A stretch of DNA of 64,000 nucleotides from Ricordea florida (taxonomy: Eukaryota > Cnidaria > Anthozoa > Corallimorpharia > Ricordeidae). The DNA lies in assembly GCA_949710005.1 (NCBI GenBank), contig OX453281.1, positions 26,028,839-26,092,838 of the forward strand. Reading direction: 5' to 3'. Every line of letters begins with the position of its first letter. The stretch's first letter is position 1. A program made the position numbers and the translations under genes. Of this stretch, positions 21,470-32,897 are shown in pieces. The notes below the pieces were generated by a model. The model was given only the letters and a program-made list of their open reading frames with translations, was not told the origin of the DNA and searched no databases.

Positions 21470-21650
21470 CAAACCCTGGATAGGGAGGCAACAACAGCAA
21501 ATCCTCCAGTGAGAGGTAGCAGCCACAAATCTTGTATAGAGATGTAGTAAATCCTAGACAGAAGTGTCAAACCCTATATAGGTAGACAACAACCCGCAAA
21601 CCCTGCATAGAGAGGCACCAAACGGCAAACCCTGCATACGGAAGCAGCAG
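21470..21650. repeat. Unexpanded minisatellite locus, left part
   Basis: The same flanks as the large 22-bp array at 57770-62980 are here (AATCCTCCAGTGAGAGGTAG on the left and GTAGACAACAACC on the right), but only about one core unit lies between them. The right part of the locus continues after the DNA transposon at 24123. Confidence 0.8.
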
Positions 21651-24122
21651 CATGGCCAGAAATCGCGGACATTTTAGCCCGCACACCGGCACGCGGCTTT
21701 CTCCACAATAACAGAAGAAATCAGTATGGCGGCCCATGAAGCGTTCTATTCGCGAGGTCGATTATAAACAACTGCATTGTCTTTCATCCGTGGTTAAATT
21801 TACAGCGATCAAAAGCCCTCAGGACGTCTAAAATTGTTTTCGATAATGAAATCCTTCACTCGATCGCACGAATGAAATTCCCGCCATCCCGCGTCGGAAG
21901 TAAAAATACCCTCTATTTAGAGCGCTGACCTACAACTCTGTTTAGCGTCTGTCCCCAGTTCTCAACGGAGTTTTGAAGCCTGGTTTCATAGCTTTCCTTT
22001 AATACCAAACATGGCGGTTAAACTGAGAGAATGTTGTGAAGAACGGAGGTTCTTTTTCGTGTAACATCGAGTAACCATTAGCTGACTTCACGGTTGAATG
22101 CCTCTATTTTTATAGTTTTATATTCTTGGGTTTTCATCGCCGAAATGGACGCTGTTAATCGTGTCCAAACTACCTGAAAATCACTGTGTTTCTGTGACAC
22201 GATGTTAACTTTGAGGAATGAACTTGGAAAAATCAATCAGGCGGATGGGAACGCGGCGAGCTGCGGTGAAAGATTGCTACTTAACGAATTTCCTACATGA
22301 AATAGAAGGGTTAAGGTTACTGTAGACCTTCAGGGGTGTCTTTCGAAGAATCATTCGTATGCGCGCCGTTATACTCTAACCATAGAAAAGTATGTATCAT
22401 CGTAAAGCTAATAAAATGTACAATCAGAAGAAATAATTTTTTTCAAGATTTGATTTAATGGTAAGCGCGCGCTAGCCTTCAAACGCAAAACTGACACTAT
22501 TTGTTCAACTGAATTACCTGCTTTCCTGCTCGCAAGTACGACCAAACAAACTGCACAATGTCAATCAGTAGGTGATAGGCTACAAAAGGGTGTGAGGCTT
22601 TTTCGATATTCCGACTGGTTGCCGAGAAAATCTATTTTGAAGTTGGCGAATTGAATATTTGCCGATCTTCGTCACATGAGAGCGCGTAAAAGGAGAAGTA
22701 TTTGAAATATCAAAAAAGCCTCACATTCTTTTTTGCATTGATAACCAAGGAACATTTTGGCCAAATTTCATGAGAATCCGTCAAATCTATATACCCTATT
22801 AATTCGCTTGAAGCAAGGAAATCCACGCAAAAATAAAGTCCGAGTTTTAGACTCCTAAAGTTTTAAAGGCTTATCACACCTCATCAAAGCGGCTGTCAAC
22901 TGGGTCATGCCGCCGACCAATGAAACACAAGCTTCGGATCCCCCGAGCGCCCGCAACAAAAATAGCTCATTAAATTTGCGGGAAGTTTCGCAGTCGAACA
23001 CCGTCGAGTGATTGCGGCGAAAACATGGGTAAAGTTAAATCAACGAGAAAAGCTTCTGGAAAAGCAGTAAAGAGAAAAGCTTCTGGAAAAGCAGTAAAGA
23101 GAAAAGGCACTAATCAGCGAAAGGGAGGAAAAGTTGTGGCGACCTCCAAAGAACCAAACATCCAGTCAACCGAGCGCGATCCAAAACAAAACGTGGTCAC
23201 ACTCCAATTCCTCCGATTCTGTGCTTGCGTTCGATTCCTCGCCACTGGTCGAGTCAGATTCTGCTAAACCAGTGGTAGCAGCTTTCGAAGCCATCAGCTT
23301 TAAACTATCGGCACCAACCTCTCTGGAAGTTGAAAGATGTGAGACTCCTGAAACATAGTTTGAAGGCTGGTCAAACGCGAACCTTTGTCACTGGCGGCGA
23401 GGTTCCTCCTGCTTTCATCAAACAATTCGCGTTTCTCCTTTTTCTCCAGGTTTCTTAAAAGATTTTGTCCAAGGCTTCTTTTCTCTTTTCGATGAATTCG
23501 TAATTTAAGTTTTCACGGATTCTACATTAAAATATTCACTGATACCAACGGCCAAAACGACGCGACACAGCACAACTTTCAATGTAAACAAAATATTCAA
23601 ATGTTCTTAATTTTAGTCCCGGATAAGATTTGCCGCGAAAAATCAGTAGGCGCTAGATGTGTTTAATGGGATTAGAACGCCTTTAGCTATTTATTAACGC
23701 TTCTCCAAAATAGTTTTTCCCCGAAATCGCGCGATCATTGAATGATTTCAAACAACTTTTTTCACCAAACTTTAAATCGATGTTTTAGCTATGTCAGGAG
23801 CACAGAAAAAAAAATTCGCAAAATTCAGCCTTTGAAGGTCTACAGTAACCTTAAGAGAGCGAAAGTGGAGCTAAAATCATGCTTAAAAAGGACGCTGTTA
23901 ATGGTCTGTTTTAGAAATGACTTTCATACTGTTGGATTACGGATACTTTCTCCTAACAGATTCAGACTTGGAAACCGTTGCAGGTACGCCAGGAGTTATT
24001 CTATCCTCAATTTTAATTTTTACTCCATACATTCCTTTGTAAATTTAATCGCCATGTTTGTTTGAGTAATGTAGAAAGCCGCTGCCGTTACGCGGGCGTT
24101 GCGTCCGCGATTTCTGGCCATG
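21651..24122. mobile_element. DNA transposon with terminal inverted repeats (2,472 bp)
   Basis: The ends are exact inverted repeats of 20 bp, CATGGCCAGAAATCGCGGAC, and partial matching continues to about 55 bp through GCGGCTTTCT. The paralogous locus in unit 3 joins the two flanks directly (GCAGCAG then CCACAAAC near 63055), so the interior is an insertion. A second inverted pair, AAGGTTACTGTAGACCTTC at 22311 and its complement near 23836, lies inside. No transposase domain is recognised, so it is probably non-autonomous. The target duplication is unclear. Confidence 0.8.
23025..23267 (+). CDS. Small basic ORF inside the DNA transposon
   Basis: An ATG-led frame encodes 80 aa that begin with Lys-rich repeats (KASGKAVKRK twice) and then become ordinary. 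The overlapping +1 frame downstream looks more protein-like and Ser/Glu-rich, so this may be a first exon or a decayed gene. No family is recognised. Confidence 0.25.
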   Translation: MGKVKSTRKASGKAVKRKASGKAVKRKGTNQRKGGKVVATSKEPNIQSTERDPKQNVVTLQFLRFCACVRFLATGRVRFC

Positions 24123-24410
24123 CCACAAACCCTGCGTACTGCAAGGGCAGTAGGCCCTCTATAGAAAAGTAGCAGCCGCAATCTCTAAGTAAAGAGGCAG
24201 CAACCCGCAAACCCTGCATAGAGAGGCGAAACTACAAATCCTGCAAATTAAAGAGAGGTAGCAAATCCTGTGTAGAGAGGAGGCAAACCGTAAACCCTTC
24301 ATAGAGTAGCAGCAGCCACAACTCCTGCATTGGAATGCAGCGACCAGCAAACTCTGCATTGAGATGAAGCAACCGCGAACACCTCATGCAGAGGTAGCAG
24401 AGAGGGCTCT
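24123..24410. repeat. Unexpanded minisatellite locus, right part
   Basis: Degenerate units of the kind AATCCTGCAAAGAGAGGTAGC run up to GGGCTCTGGGTCTGACAATA. The same series is at 63060-63480 in unit 3. These irregular units are older relatives of the 22-bp core. Confidence 0.75.
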
Positions 24411-26662
24411 GGGTCTGACAATACGTAAAGATTTGAAGCGAAAAAGAGGAGCATGCAGTCGAGGTCTTGTTATGTGATAATTAAAGAAAAAAAAATCTTT
24501 TTCAAAAATTAGTATATGTATTAGGACTACATGCTGTCCAATTTGGAAATAATTTGGATGAAAAAAATTCCGAGGACAGCCAAAATTGGACGAGGCCGTA
24601 GGCCGAGTCCAATTTGGCTGTCAGAGGAATTTTTTTAATCCAATTATTTCCAAATTGGACAAGCATTGGACAAGCATGTCCTGCTTTCAGTGCTGACGTT
24701 TGCTCACGGCTGATTGGTTGGTTTCACAATCCATTGTTTTTTCTTGGATTTTATTGGCTGACACAAACTGTCCTATTTTTTCCCAAATAGGACAGTTTCT
24801 GCATTTTTACTCAAATTCCATATTGAAAACTGTCCAAATTAAATCCCAAATTGGACAGTTCTGAAAAATTAAAGGATAATAGCCGTGCTGACAATACTGG
24901 ATTAACTGACTGCTATATAATTAATCGGAAAAAAAAATTTCACTTCTGGATTACAACACGTCGGGTGGGTTTCTTTACACGTGGCTCGCATATTCGCGGT
25001 CATTCGACCTCGGAATCTGTCTATTGTTGACTACGCTCCTATACTAGCGAGTGTAGGTGTTTTGAGTCCGGTGTTTTACCAACACTGACCTAGGCAGGTG
25101 GAATTTAGTTCTTTGCTCTTTTTGCACTGGTATTTTAAGGCAAAGGAAATTCGTGGTTGACTTCCAATACAAACGGTAAGTAGCTAGGAGTGGCTTGATT
25201 CGACTATAGAGAGATAGTAAGAATAGACGACCCTCCCGTTTATTTGGTATAAATGTTGCAGAAAGCGTCTGTTATAGAAAATCTCCCAGTTCGTCTGTTT
25301 CAGGTTTATTCAAGCAAACTGAAGTCTCGTCCGTCCAGACAAAATATCCAAGAAAGCTGCATTATTTGGTTTAAGACACCATATCGAGTCCCCAGTACCC
25401 CTTATAAACTAAATATGAAGTGAACTAGGTCACGATCATGCTCAAGGTTGAGTACTTTGAAACATCTGTCGATGTAGCAATGAGATGCGTGGATAATTTT
25501 ATGCACGAGGCTGAATCAAGAACCATTCACAGAAAGGAAAAAGGGAGAATCAGATCAAGGTTGGGTTTTATGAAACAAAGTGCAATGTTTATGCAACTAG
25601 AAAAACTGCATACATTGAATTCAACACGACTTGTTTTACAAACAATTAAGCAATACGGTAAACGCAAACGCAAGTTTCACGCGACGGCAAACGAGTTCAA
25701 AGAACGAATCTTTGCAGTTGACGTAAATACCTAACATGTATTTGAACATGGAAAAAGAGCTCAAGAAATATTGATCGCCTTTCAATTGCAAGCAAATTAA
25801 TCCATCGTGAATTGGACACGAGATTTGGGTGATGCTTAAGTATGTCTGTGTGGCGACAGTCTTGAAATGGCTTTACTTTCGCGAAATCAGTGACAATCAT
25901 TGTTTAAGCAATAATGATTTATTAATGCAAAGTAATTCGATTAAAGGTGAACACGAACTCATGAATGCGAAAGATAGCACAGTTGGGAGGAAATTGTTGT
26001 AATACTGTATGTATTCAGGAAGGTTCCTTTCCGCCTCGCAGGATCTTTGATGTATATTTAATTACTATTTTTTTAACCCCCTGCAATTTTGAATTCTGTC
26101 TCCATTTACAACCCTCTGCACTGCTCCAGATTCCCGTTCCTCAAAAGTCCTGTTAGATTTAAGGACCTGGAGCTACATTTCAAAGTTGCACTTAACAGAA
26201 TGTTCTTGTAGTTCTTAGCGTATAAGCAAATCTAACGTGCAAGTTAACCTAAAATGGTAGTGCGTAACCTTAAAAACCGACAAAATTGGCAAAATTTCTA
26301 TGTTTAAAACGAGACGATTGTTAAGCTCGGTCTCATGGGGTACTTAGACTATGAACCTCTCTGCTGGTGGTATTCTCATTACCTTTAAGAATACAGAAGC
26401 GCTAACATGAAATGCATAACGATTTGCATAGTTTAATTAGTGTTAATTAATTTGCTAATCATTAGAGACGTAGAAGAATTGAATTAAGAGGCTTAAGTTC
26501 AAAAGTCCTGGTATGCAATTGAATGCGGCGCAACAGTTTGCGGTATTACTTATTTTTAGGATTACACTGCTAGTTTGTGCTAGAGAAAACACTTGCTTGT
26601 TTTGCGTTTTGTGCCCGATCCTCGCATTCTTTCCCTTAGATTGGAGAGCGATGATTAATAGT
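24410..26662. repeat. Segmental duplication, unit 2 spacer
   Basis: Apart from the foldback at 24536-24880, this stretch matches the unit 1 spacer: GGTCATTCGACCTCGGAATC (about 24998), a single copy of the 37-bp unit near 25312, and the 26260-26662 block that matches 17870-18330. A 98-aa frame at 25438-25734 lies here, but its counterpart in unit 1 is not open, so I do not call it a gene. Confidence 0.7.
24536..24880. repeat. Foldback repeats with TCCAATTTGGA arms
   Basis: GTCCAATTTGGAAATAATTT (24536) is mirrored at about 24640-24660, forming one hairpin centred near 24603. A second pair of related arms, CTGTCC and GGACAG blocks, follows at 24768-24865. Such elements are usually non-autonomous; no gene is seen. 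Confidence 0.65.
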
Positions 26663-26665
26663 TGA

Positions 26666-27003
26666 TTTTTCATTAAGGTGACCAGATTATCTCGATTGAT
26701 AGTAAAACCACAATTCGTTGCCGCATTAATTAAGCAGATAGTTATAGTACGAGGTGAATCATCCTTGAATGCTCGTTTAAGTATATTTGTTGACATAATA
26801 CCATCGTCTAATGATTTACAACCGACTAGGACTAAAGTTCCATTTTTGAATAACTTACAGTTAATTTGTCCATCTACTAGATTAAATATTATGGTTCTTC
26901 GATTTTTAAATGCCCCACTTTTGTACAGATTGATTCCAATAATCTGATCATCTAATTCAATATCTAAATCAACATTTGTGTTAATCTGGGATTTAAGAGT
27001 CAT
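26666..27003 (-). pseudogene. TBP-like protein, element C (C-terminus lost)
   Basis: The ATG at 27003 overlaps the PolB stop (26993-26995) by 11 bp in another frame, a compact viral layout. About 112 residues remain before the junction with host spacer near 26665. The segment FKNGTLVLVGCKS matches the TBP-fold signature (aromatic, Ser/Asn-Gly, Val, Gly-x-Lys-Ser), and a VDLDIELDDQIIGI stretch precedes it at the spacing expected for the first half of a TBP repeat. A GFTINRDNLVTL stretch looks like the start of the second half. Large DNA viruses are known to encode TBP-like proteins. The second half is missing. Confidence 0.6.
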
Positions 27004-27180
27004 CGTTATCAACCTCAGAGGCTCTATAGTTTCCAATGGCATATGTGTCGGTAGTATCTTTTCTGATAACTCGCTTGTCATCGAATGGTAAAAGTGCGAC
27101 TTTGTTGATAGTTTCGGAATAGTTGTCATGGAGATAACTATTTATCACGTTCATTTGCCTAAATTGTTTTATCGTTTTTG
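26993..27180 (-). pseudogene. PolB C-terminal fragment, element C
   Basis: The fragment has the end motif of the A and B polymerases: a MNVINSYLHDNYSETINKVA stretch followed by DDKRVIRKD and YA-GNYR. It ends at TAA 26993-26995. Its upstream side breaks at about 27180, and the preceding polymerase sequence resumes at about 29609, so an insertion of about 2.4 kb split the gene. Confidence 0.8.
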
Positions 27181-27759
27181 TGTGGGCTACCTGTGGTAGC
27201 TCGACACTTATGCTAGCGAAATGGTGTGTCCGTCCGTAAACATCACGTGATCTCCCTTCGGCCAATAAGAATCGAGATGATCCATGTGCTCCCAACCATC
27301 GTCATTTTCGCTGGTGGATTTTAGATTCACTCGTGTTCTTCGTCATTTGGCTGCTCGTTTTCTTCGTTTTTCTTCACAGTTGGTGAGAAAGATTTGCCGG
27401 CTTTTCACAATGATTTAGGGCAGAATTGCTTTCTCCACTTATCACAGTGTTTAGAGCGTGAATGTCGGTCGGATAAAAGGAAGCAGTTTTTATTTCGCAG
27501 CAGGTTTTGGTCGCTTTCTGCAAAGTGGACCGAAAATGGCGAACAGATTTCCTGTTTTCACAGTGATTTCGGACAAAATTGCGTTTTCGACTTACAGTAT
27601 TCAGAGCATGAATCTTTCCCGAATACAAGAAAGGGGTGTTTATTTTGCAGCAACTTTAAGTCGTTTCATGCAACGTGGAGGGAGCCATAAACGGGCTAAA
27701 ATCGCGAACCAGATGCTGTCAGGTTAATTGTCAGGTCACGAACAAAACAAGCTTCTTCG

Positions 27760-27852
27760 GAGGATTGTTGTGCCTCTTCGGAGGATGATTGAGCCTCTTT
27801 GGAGGATGATTGAGCCTCTTTGGAGGATGATTGAGCCTCTTCGGAGGATAAA
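27760..27852 (+). repeat. Tandem 21-bp repeat
   Basis: Units of the form GGAGGATGATTGAGCCTCTT run about four times with small changes. The unit is a multiple of three, so a frame stays open through it. No protein family is suggested. Confidence 0.75.
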
Positions 27853-28077
27853 TGAGTCCGTTTACGGGATAAATGAGCTCATATCATATGTGTATGATGG
27901 GATAAATGCACTCGTTCGTGAAGCAAGTTTGGACCGTGTCATGCCACGTGCTCTCGCACACGAAGCACCTCCAAAAACTGTGGTAATTCCTAAAGAAAGC
28001 AATTCTGCCTTTGTTTTTATCGTTAATCTTATGAATTCATACCAGATGAATACATTAACACCACTGTAGTGGGCGAA

Positions 28078-28266
28078 ATAATAGCCATTGAACGTGTTGA
28101 CCACTATCTGTCTTGCTGCAAATGTCAAAAAAAGATTGAACTTAGCCAAGGAACCCTTATGGCAGAATGCAAAAATTGTCACATAGTCCCGAAGGCATCT
28201 GCATGCAACAAAATTGGTTTGCACAAGTTCTATTTCAAACCTGCAGCAGTGAAAGAAAGAAGTTAA
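28078..28266 (+). pseudogene. Possible RPA-like zinc-binding fragment
   Basis: A short frame has the pattern HYLSCCKCQKKI, then MAECKNCHIVPK, a C-x2-C pair followed by another C-x2-C, like the zinc region in the C-terminal OB fold of replication protein A. RPA-like proteins are carried by Helitrons and some DNA transposons. There is no ATG and the frame is short, so this is at most a remnant. Confidence 0.3.
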
Positions 28267-29608
28267 CAATCTTCCAAGAAATGATTGACATCATCAAGGA
28301 AAAAACTAGAAATGAATCAACAATGGATAAAGCATCAATCCATGCTTTGCTTTTGTACCTTCCGTAACAACTGAAGGTGACCTGTCGTAAGAAATTAAGA
28401 GTTATAACAGATATAATATTGCCATAGGTCATTGTTGCCAAATGCACAAGACCATAAAAGCTATGAACATATTGCCGTAAAGGCAACTACATGGACTGTT
28501 TTGTTATAAATTACTGTTGATATTAATTATTAACTTTTGTGACTAGTATTTTATGAGAACCTGCCAGATGTTGACAAAAATATGTTTACTAATGAAGTGC
28601 TCAATATCAACTTGAAATTGTTGTTTTACAGTGTCAATACGTTTTCATATTGAGCAATTGTTCTATTAAAATCTTAAGTTCGAGTTAAAAATCGGTTACA
28701 GACACGTTCCTGTTTGTCCATGAACTGTTTCAGACAGCATGTTTTGTTGTACAAGTGTCGTTTGAGTCTCAAGTCATTTCTTATTAAAGGTTGAGTTAAA
28801 CAAAATAATTTACTCATTATTTTTGTATTGTATTTTAAACAAGGATAAAATATCAAGGAGGTTTCTTAACAACGCTAAACAATGCGCTGTACTGAACGCA
28901 TAGTGCAAAGTCGTTATCTTTCTTGTTGTCACTCTTGCAAATTTTATGCCTTTAACCAGTTTAATATTGTGACTCTCCAAAACCTCATTGCTAGCTAATG
29001 GGACTGTTGTCTCACTTTACCCTAATAGACCAGTACTTACTCTGGCCAATCACATAGGTCGCAAAGCAATCCATTGTCCAATCAAAATTCAAAACAATAA
29101 CACGAAACACAGGAAAACTTGCGCAAGCAAGTCACGATTGGTTTTGGTTTTTCTTCTGATTGGTTGAGAAAGTGGCGCAAACTTTTTAAGGCAAACGCTC
29201 AGCATGGCAATGCAAAACCAAAGTCAACGCAAATTACTCTCGACACTCAAGTGAAAATGGCCCTAAGCAGTAGGCAAGCATAGTCTAACCAACCTCAAAT
29301 AAGCTGTCACTAGGTGTCCAATGCAGAGAAATACAATTACTTATACTGCAACGTTTAAGCAGGACACAATGTTATGCTGACTTGATGCAACCTTACTGCC
29401 CTGCAACACTGTTAACCTAACGAGAAACTTTTTCAATAAAATGCAAAACAGAGAGAAGTAGCAATCACAAAGTTTACTTACTTCACTGCAGTGTAAAAGT
29501 TGTTAGCTAAGTTCAAGTGCAAATTGATAACCTGTCTTGTTCCGACATGTACATTTGTCTTCCACATCTGTAGCCCACACATGTACCCTATGGGTACCTA
29601 TTTTTCAA

Positions 29609-30772
29609 TTAACACTCGAGATAATCGACATGAGATTTTTCTCGTTTTATAACGGATTTCTTGAATCCTTTACACTTTTTCTGTTCCTTTTCATTGTTCA
29701 TTACATAATAAAGTTTTGCTAGTAGTCTGATAAATTCTGTGATTTGTTCGCCCCCGGCCTCGTCTTTAAACATTCCAATTATCTTCTTGTTCATGTCTGT
29801 TTTAATTCCAGATGGATGATCTTTTGGAACGTTACTCGTATCAAACATTAATTCTAAATCTTCACTAATATCTAGGTAGAAATCCTTTGTCTTGATCTCA
29901 TACATTAGACTATCCGTGTCAGTGAACAATAATTTAGCATTATTACCATATTTGGGTTTAATATACTCATAATGGCATCAGTGTACATTAAGGTTTTAAT
30001 TAACCGACTTATCGAATTTAAGTTCAGGTTGGCCCATGTGGATAGCTGCTAAATTTTCATCGAATATCGTGTAATGTTGGTAATTAGGTTGGATTATTAA
30101 TTTTTTAGCACTTTCGAGATCTTTAACCAGTTTAATCCCTTTCCTATTCCTAATGTTTTCCATGGTTTTACCGAATACAGAATTGTTCATTAGTTTGAAA
30201 AAATCCTTTTAATTTCAAAGTCATTAGTGGCTTTAGTTCTTAAGTCAGTATTTAAGTAAATAATATATTTCTTCAGTCAATCTGCTTCAAACTGAATTCC
30301 ACGATGAATTTTAGTTAATATTAATCCATGTTTCAAATATAGTTTTAGGTTTTCTCGATGCAATACGTATTCCGAATTGCTTGTTAAAGTCGGAATAAGT
30401 TTTTCTACTTTATCTATTTTTAGCTGCTCAGGGGCCATCGGATAATCATTATTTAAGTCGTGTAATTGGTTTGGATAAGCTAGATCAACTTCTAATATAC
30501 AGGGGATATCTTCCCAGTTTTGTAATTCATCTTCAGTCATCCATTTAAAATCATGGGTTGGTAATTGTTTGCTCATAGCCCAACGATAAATATTATTTGC
30601 ATCAAGATATATTGTAAATTGACTTGGTTTGGTGGGATCATAATTCTTCATGTATTTGTTATTTGCGCACCCATACCGATTACTAATCATTGAAACACGC
30701 GTAATTTGTCTCCTGGCTTGTCATTAATTAATAATAAAAGATCGATTTCTTTAATATTTAAAGACACTAAGT
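29609..30772 (-). pseudogene. PolB central region, element C
   Basis: Motif A (YLDANNIYRWAM), motif B (NNSVFGKTMEN) and motif C (FTDTDSL) of protein-primed PolB are visible in three frames broken by shifts near 30270, 29990 and 30700. The order and spacing follow the A and B polymerases. The gene is cut on its upstream side by the LINE that starts at 30773 and on its downstream side by the insertion at 27181-29600. It cannot make a working enzyme. Confidence 0.85.
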
Positions 30773-31731
30773 ATGATTATTTATACAATGTTAAGTTCTA
30801 CTTTAACATCTACTTCTGCAAGGAACATTGGAGTCATCTTTGATGAGCACATGTCACTGGAAAAGCATGTTACCAGTACCTGCAAGGCCTGCTTCTTCCA
30901 TCTTAGAAACATTAGCAGGATAAGAGTTAGTCTATCTCTCGCAGACACTGAAAAGTTAGTACACGCATTCATCACTTCCAAACTAGATAACGCCAACTCG
31001 CTTCTATATGGACTACCAAAATTCTTAATAGATCGCCTACAAAATGTCCAGAATGCTGCGGCTCGCGTTGTTACTAAAACAAGGAAATGCGATCATATCA
31101 AGCCGGTCTTAAAGCAGCTACACTGGCTTCCAATAAGCCAGCGCATCAACTATAAGATTTTACTTTTAACCTATAAAGCGCTCAACAGCCAGGCCCCTAA
31201 TTATATTACTGAACTGTTAGAGCCTTATGTACCAACCAGAAATCTTCGATCCTCCTCTAAAAACCTCTTGAAAGTACCACCTGTCAAGTTAATAGGCGAT
31301 GGTCATAGGTGTTTCTCTTTTGTAGCACCTAGCCTATGGAACTCTCTCCCGAACAATATAAGAGGGAGCGCTTCGCTATCAGATTTTAAGACTTGTATAA
31401 AAACATACCTTTTTAACAAATTTTATAACTAGACTTTTGGTTAGTCAGTTAATTAGTAGATTAGATAGTTTAGCTAGTTAGTTAGTCAGTTACTTAGTTA
31501 ATTAGTTAAGTTAGTCAGTTGTTATTTAAAGGTTTCAATGATTCCTAGTTTTACTTCATTTTTACAGCTTAGCTATTTTATTTGTTAGTAATTTTTTTAT
31601 CACTGATGTAAATTTTTAATGTAAATTTTATTTTTAATAACATTTTTTATTGTAAAGCGCCATGAGCCATGGATATGGCGCTATAAAAATCTAGTATTAT
31701 TCTTATTATTATATTATTATTATTAAGTTGT
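30773..31731 (+). mobile_element. CR1/L2-type LINE 3' end
   Basis: A 219-aa frame (30773-31432) is the C-terminal end of a CR1/L2 (Jockey group) reverse transcriptase ORF, with the motifs ARNIGVIFDEHMSLEKHV, LDNANSLLYGLP and LHWLPI. The 3' UTR contains a small hairpin (GCGCCATGAGCC and ATATGGCGC) and ends in (ATT)n at 31690-31731. Most of the 5' part is missing, as is usual for LINE insertions. It inserted in the polymerase gene of element C. Confidence 0.85.
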
Positions 31732-31792
31732 TTAAAAGAACGAAAAGAAATAGAATGTATACCAGGTAGTGAAGAATATGTTGTAATAAGTA

Positions 31793-32050
31793 AGGGACGG
31801 ACCATTAGAAAAGTGATGGGGGGAGGGGGGGGGGTGGGGAATTTTCAGCTTGCACGAATTTTTTTTTTCGCTTACTGCTTGTGCAGGAATTTTTTTTCAC
31901 GTGAACCCCTCTGCACGAATTTTTTTTACTGCGTGTGAAAAAGTCACAATTGGGCCTTCCTTCTGCATGAATTTTTTTTTACCTTCTTCTTTGCATGAAT
32001 TTTTTTTTTGGCATTTTCCCTTGCATGAACTTTTCTAATGGTCCATCCCT
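31793..32050. mobile_element. MITE with internal T-rich repeats
   Basis: AGGGACGGACCATTAGAAAA at the left is mirrored by TTTTCTAATGGTCCATCCCT at the right. Between the ends are four or five units of TTGCATGAATTTTTTTT or TGCACGAATTTTTTTT. It sits inside a remnant of element C and is probably a late insertion. Confidence 0.75.
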
Positions 32051-32397
32051 AACAGAAAATTTATGGTTAAATGTATTTGTGCAAATTGTGGATCCAAAAA
32101 GGCTAAATTTATATCACAAACAACTTATTATACTCATAAGGAATAAATGTGGAGTCGATGCAAAATCTTGGATTGGGGGGTTTTCGTTCAGTGTTTTGCG
32201 GAGTTTGGGGGTGTATTTTGGTTAACTTTGTTCAAAGGTCTGCGGAGTTCTGGTGATACCTCGTTAAAAATTTATTTAAAATTTACTTGGTTTTAGAGGT
32301 GCGCCAGAGTCGGCATCTCTTCACTACTGGGGATAATATATACTAAACGCGCTAAATCAAACAGACTGCAATATTTTTAATATTGCAGCCTATACCA

Positions 32398-32477
32398 GGG
32401 TTGTCACTATAAAGGGCCAGGGGCCGGGAATTTCCCGCGGCTACTTTCGTTAAATTAAACCAAAACGTGTTGTGTGT
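32398..32477. repeat. Left part of a hAT-like repeat that received element B
   Basis: CAGGGTTGTCACTA here and its reverse complement at about 49217-49230 flank element B on both sides. CTATAC lies directly outside each copy. The inner parts (GGGCCGGGAATTTCCCG on this side and GGCTACTAACAACAG on the other) differ, as expected for the two ends of one non-autonomous element. Confidence 0.55.
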
Positions 32478-32742
32478 AGTAGTTGCAAAGTGCGGGTTCT
32501 GGGACACGCATAAATTAAAAATTGCTCTTTAAGTCAAAACGTGCAGGATCCAAACCGACCCTACCAACTTAGAGAACTCTTTCTATACATTCAAGCACCC
32601 ATCATGCCAAAACAAACTGTCAAAGAGCTCCGTGCTATCGCCAAGGAACGAAAGATACCAAAATATTATAGGATGCGTAGAAATGAGTTACTAGAGGCGC
32701 TTGGAATGCCTGAAGAGGTGCCTAGTGTTAGTAGTGGGGGAA
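32478..32742 (+). repeat. Left terminal inverted repeat of element B
   Basis: This 265-bp repeat matches 48842-49106 in reverse complement with about four mismatches. It contains upstream sequence, the ATG at 32604 and 46 codons of coding sequence. Confidence 0.95.
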
Positions 32743-32897
32743 CATCGCATATTCTCGATGAGCCTGTACCTGAAATAAATGTTCCGATTCTGAGACCTAC
32801 CAAATATGTACCTCCAAGTGCACCTAGTCGATGGAAAACACTTGTTTCGGAATATAATAAAAGAGTACAGAAAAAAATAAACAAGTTTGCAAATTAG
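32604..32897 (+). CDS. SAP/Rho_N-like protein, element B (97 aa)
   Basis: The ATG at 32604 is preferred to a GTG at 32541. The protein has one helix-extended-helix repeat near residues 4-32 (TVKELRAIAKERK then RRNELLEAL), like the paired repeats in the element A protein. A linker with VPI-RPTK and a basic C-terminal helix follow. The first 46 codons lie inside the terminal inverted repeat, so the same N-terminus is used by the gene at the other end. It ends in TAG at 32895-32897 and PolB follows in the same frame. A role in binding the element ends or in protein priming is inferred. Confidence 0.7.
   Translation: MPKQTVKELRAIAKERKIPKYYRMRRNELLEALGMPEEVPSVSSGGTSHILDEPVPEINVPILRPTKYVPPSAPSRWKTLVSEYNKRVQKKINKFAN
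32895..32897 (+). other. In-frame UAG before PolB, element B (candidate readthrough site)
   Basis: The codon context is AAT TAG ATT. The polymerase frame continues directly, with no ATG until about 33280. Element A has a UAG at the same junction. Confidence 0.4.

Larger units (their letters stand above)
27181..29600. mobile_element. Insertion that splits element C PolB
   Basis: GTGTGGGCTAC at 27180-27190 is inverted at about 29572-29582 (GTAGCCCACAC), followed on both sides by TGTGG-AG, suggesting terminal inverted repeats of a DNA transposon. The interior has a diverged tandem duplication (27400-27690), a short 21-bp repeat series and an RPA-like fragment. I could not define a target duplication, and the exact edges are uncertain. 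Confidence 0.4.
26662..32300 (-). mobile_element. Broken Polinton-like element C
   Basis: Pieces of a third PolB (26993-27180 and 29609-30772), a TBP-like gene (26666-27003) and a possible zinc-ribbon fragment (about 32047-32140, with CICANCGSKK) are separated by later insertions. The polymerase is clearly different from A and B in sequence. The left edge is a sharp junction with duplicated host spacer at 26662. The right edge is lost before element B. Terminal repeats were not found. Confidence 0.7.

Noticed and set aside
25438..25734. 98-codon frame in unit 2 spacer
   Set aside because: The paralogous stretch in unit 1 near 15200-15400 is not open in the same frame.
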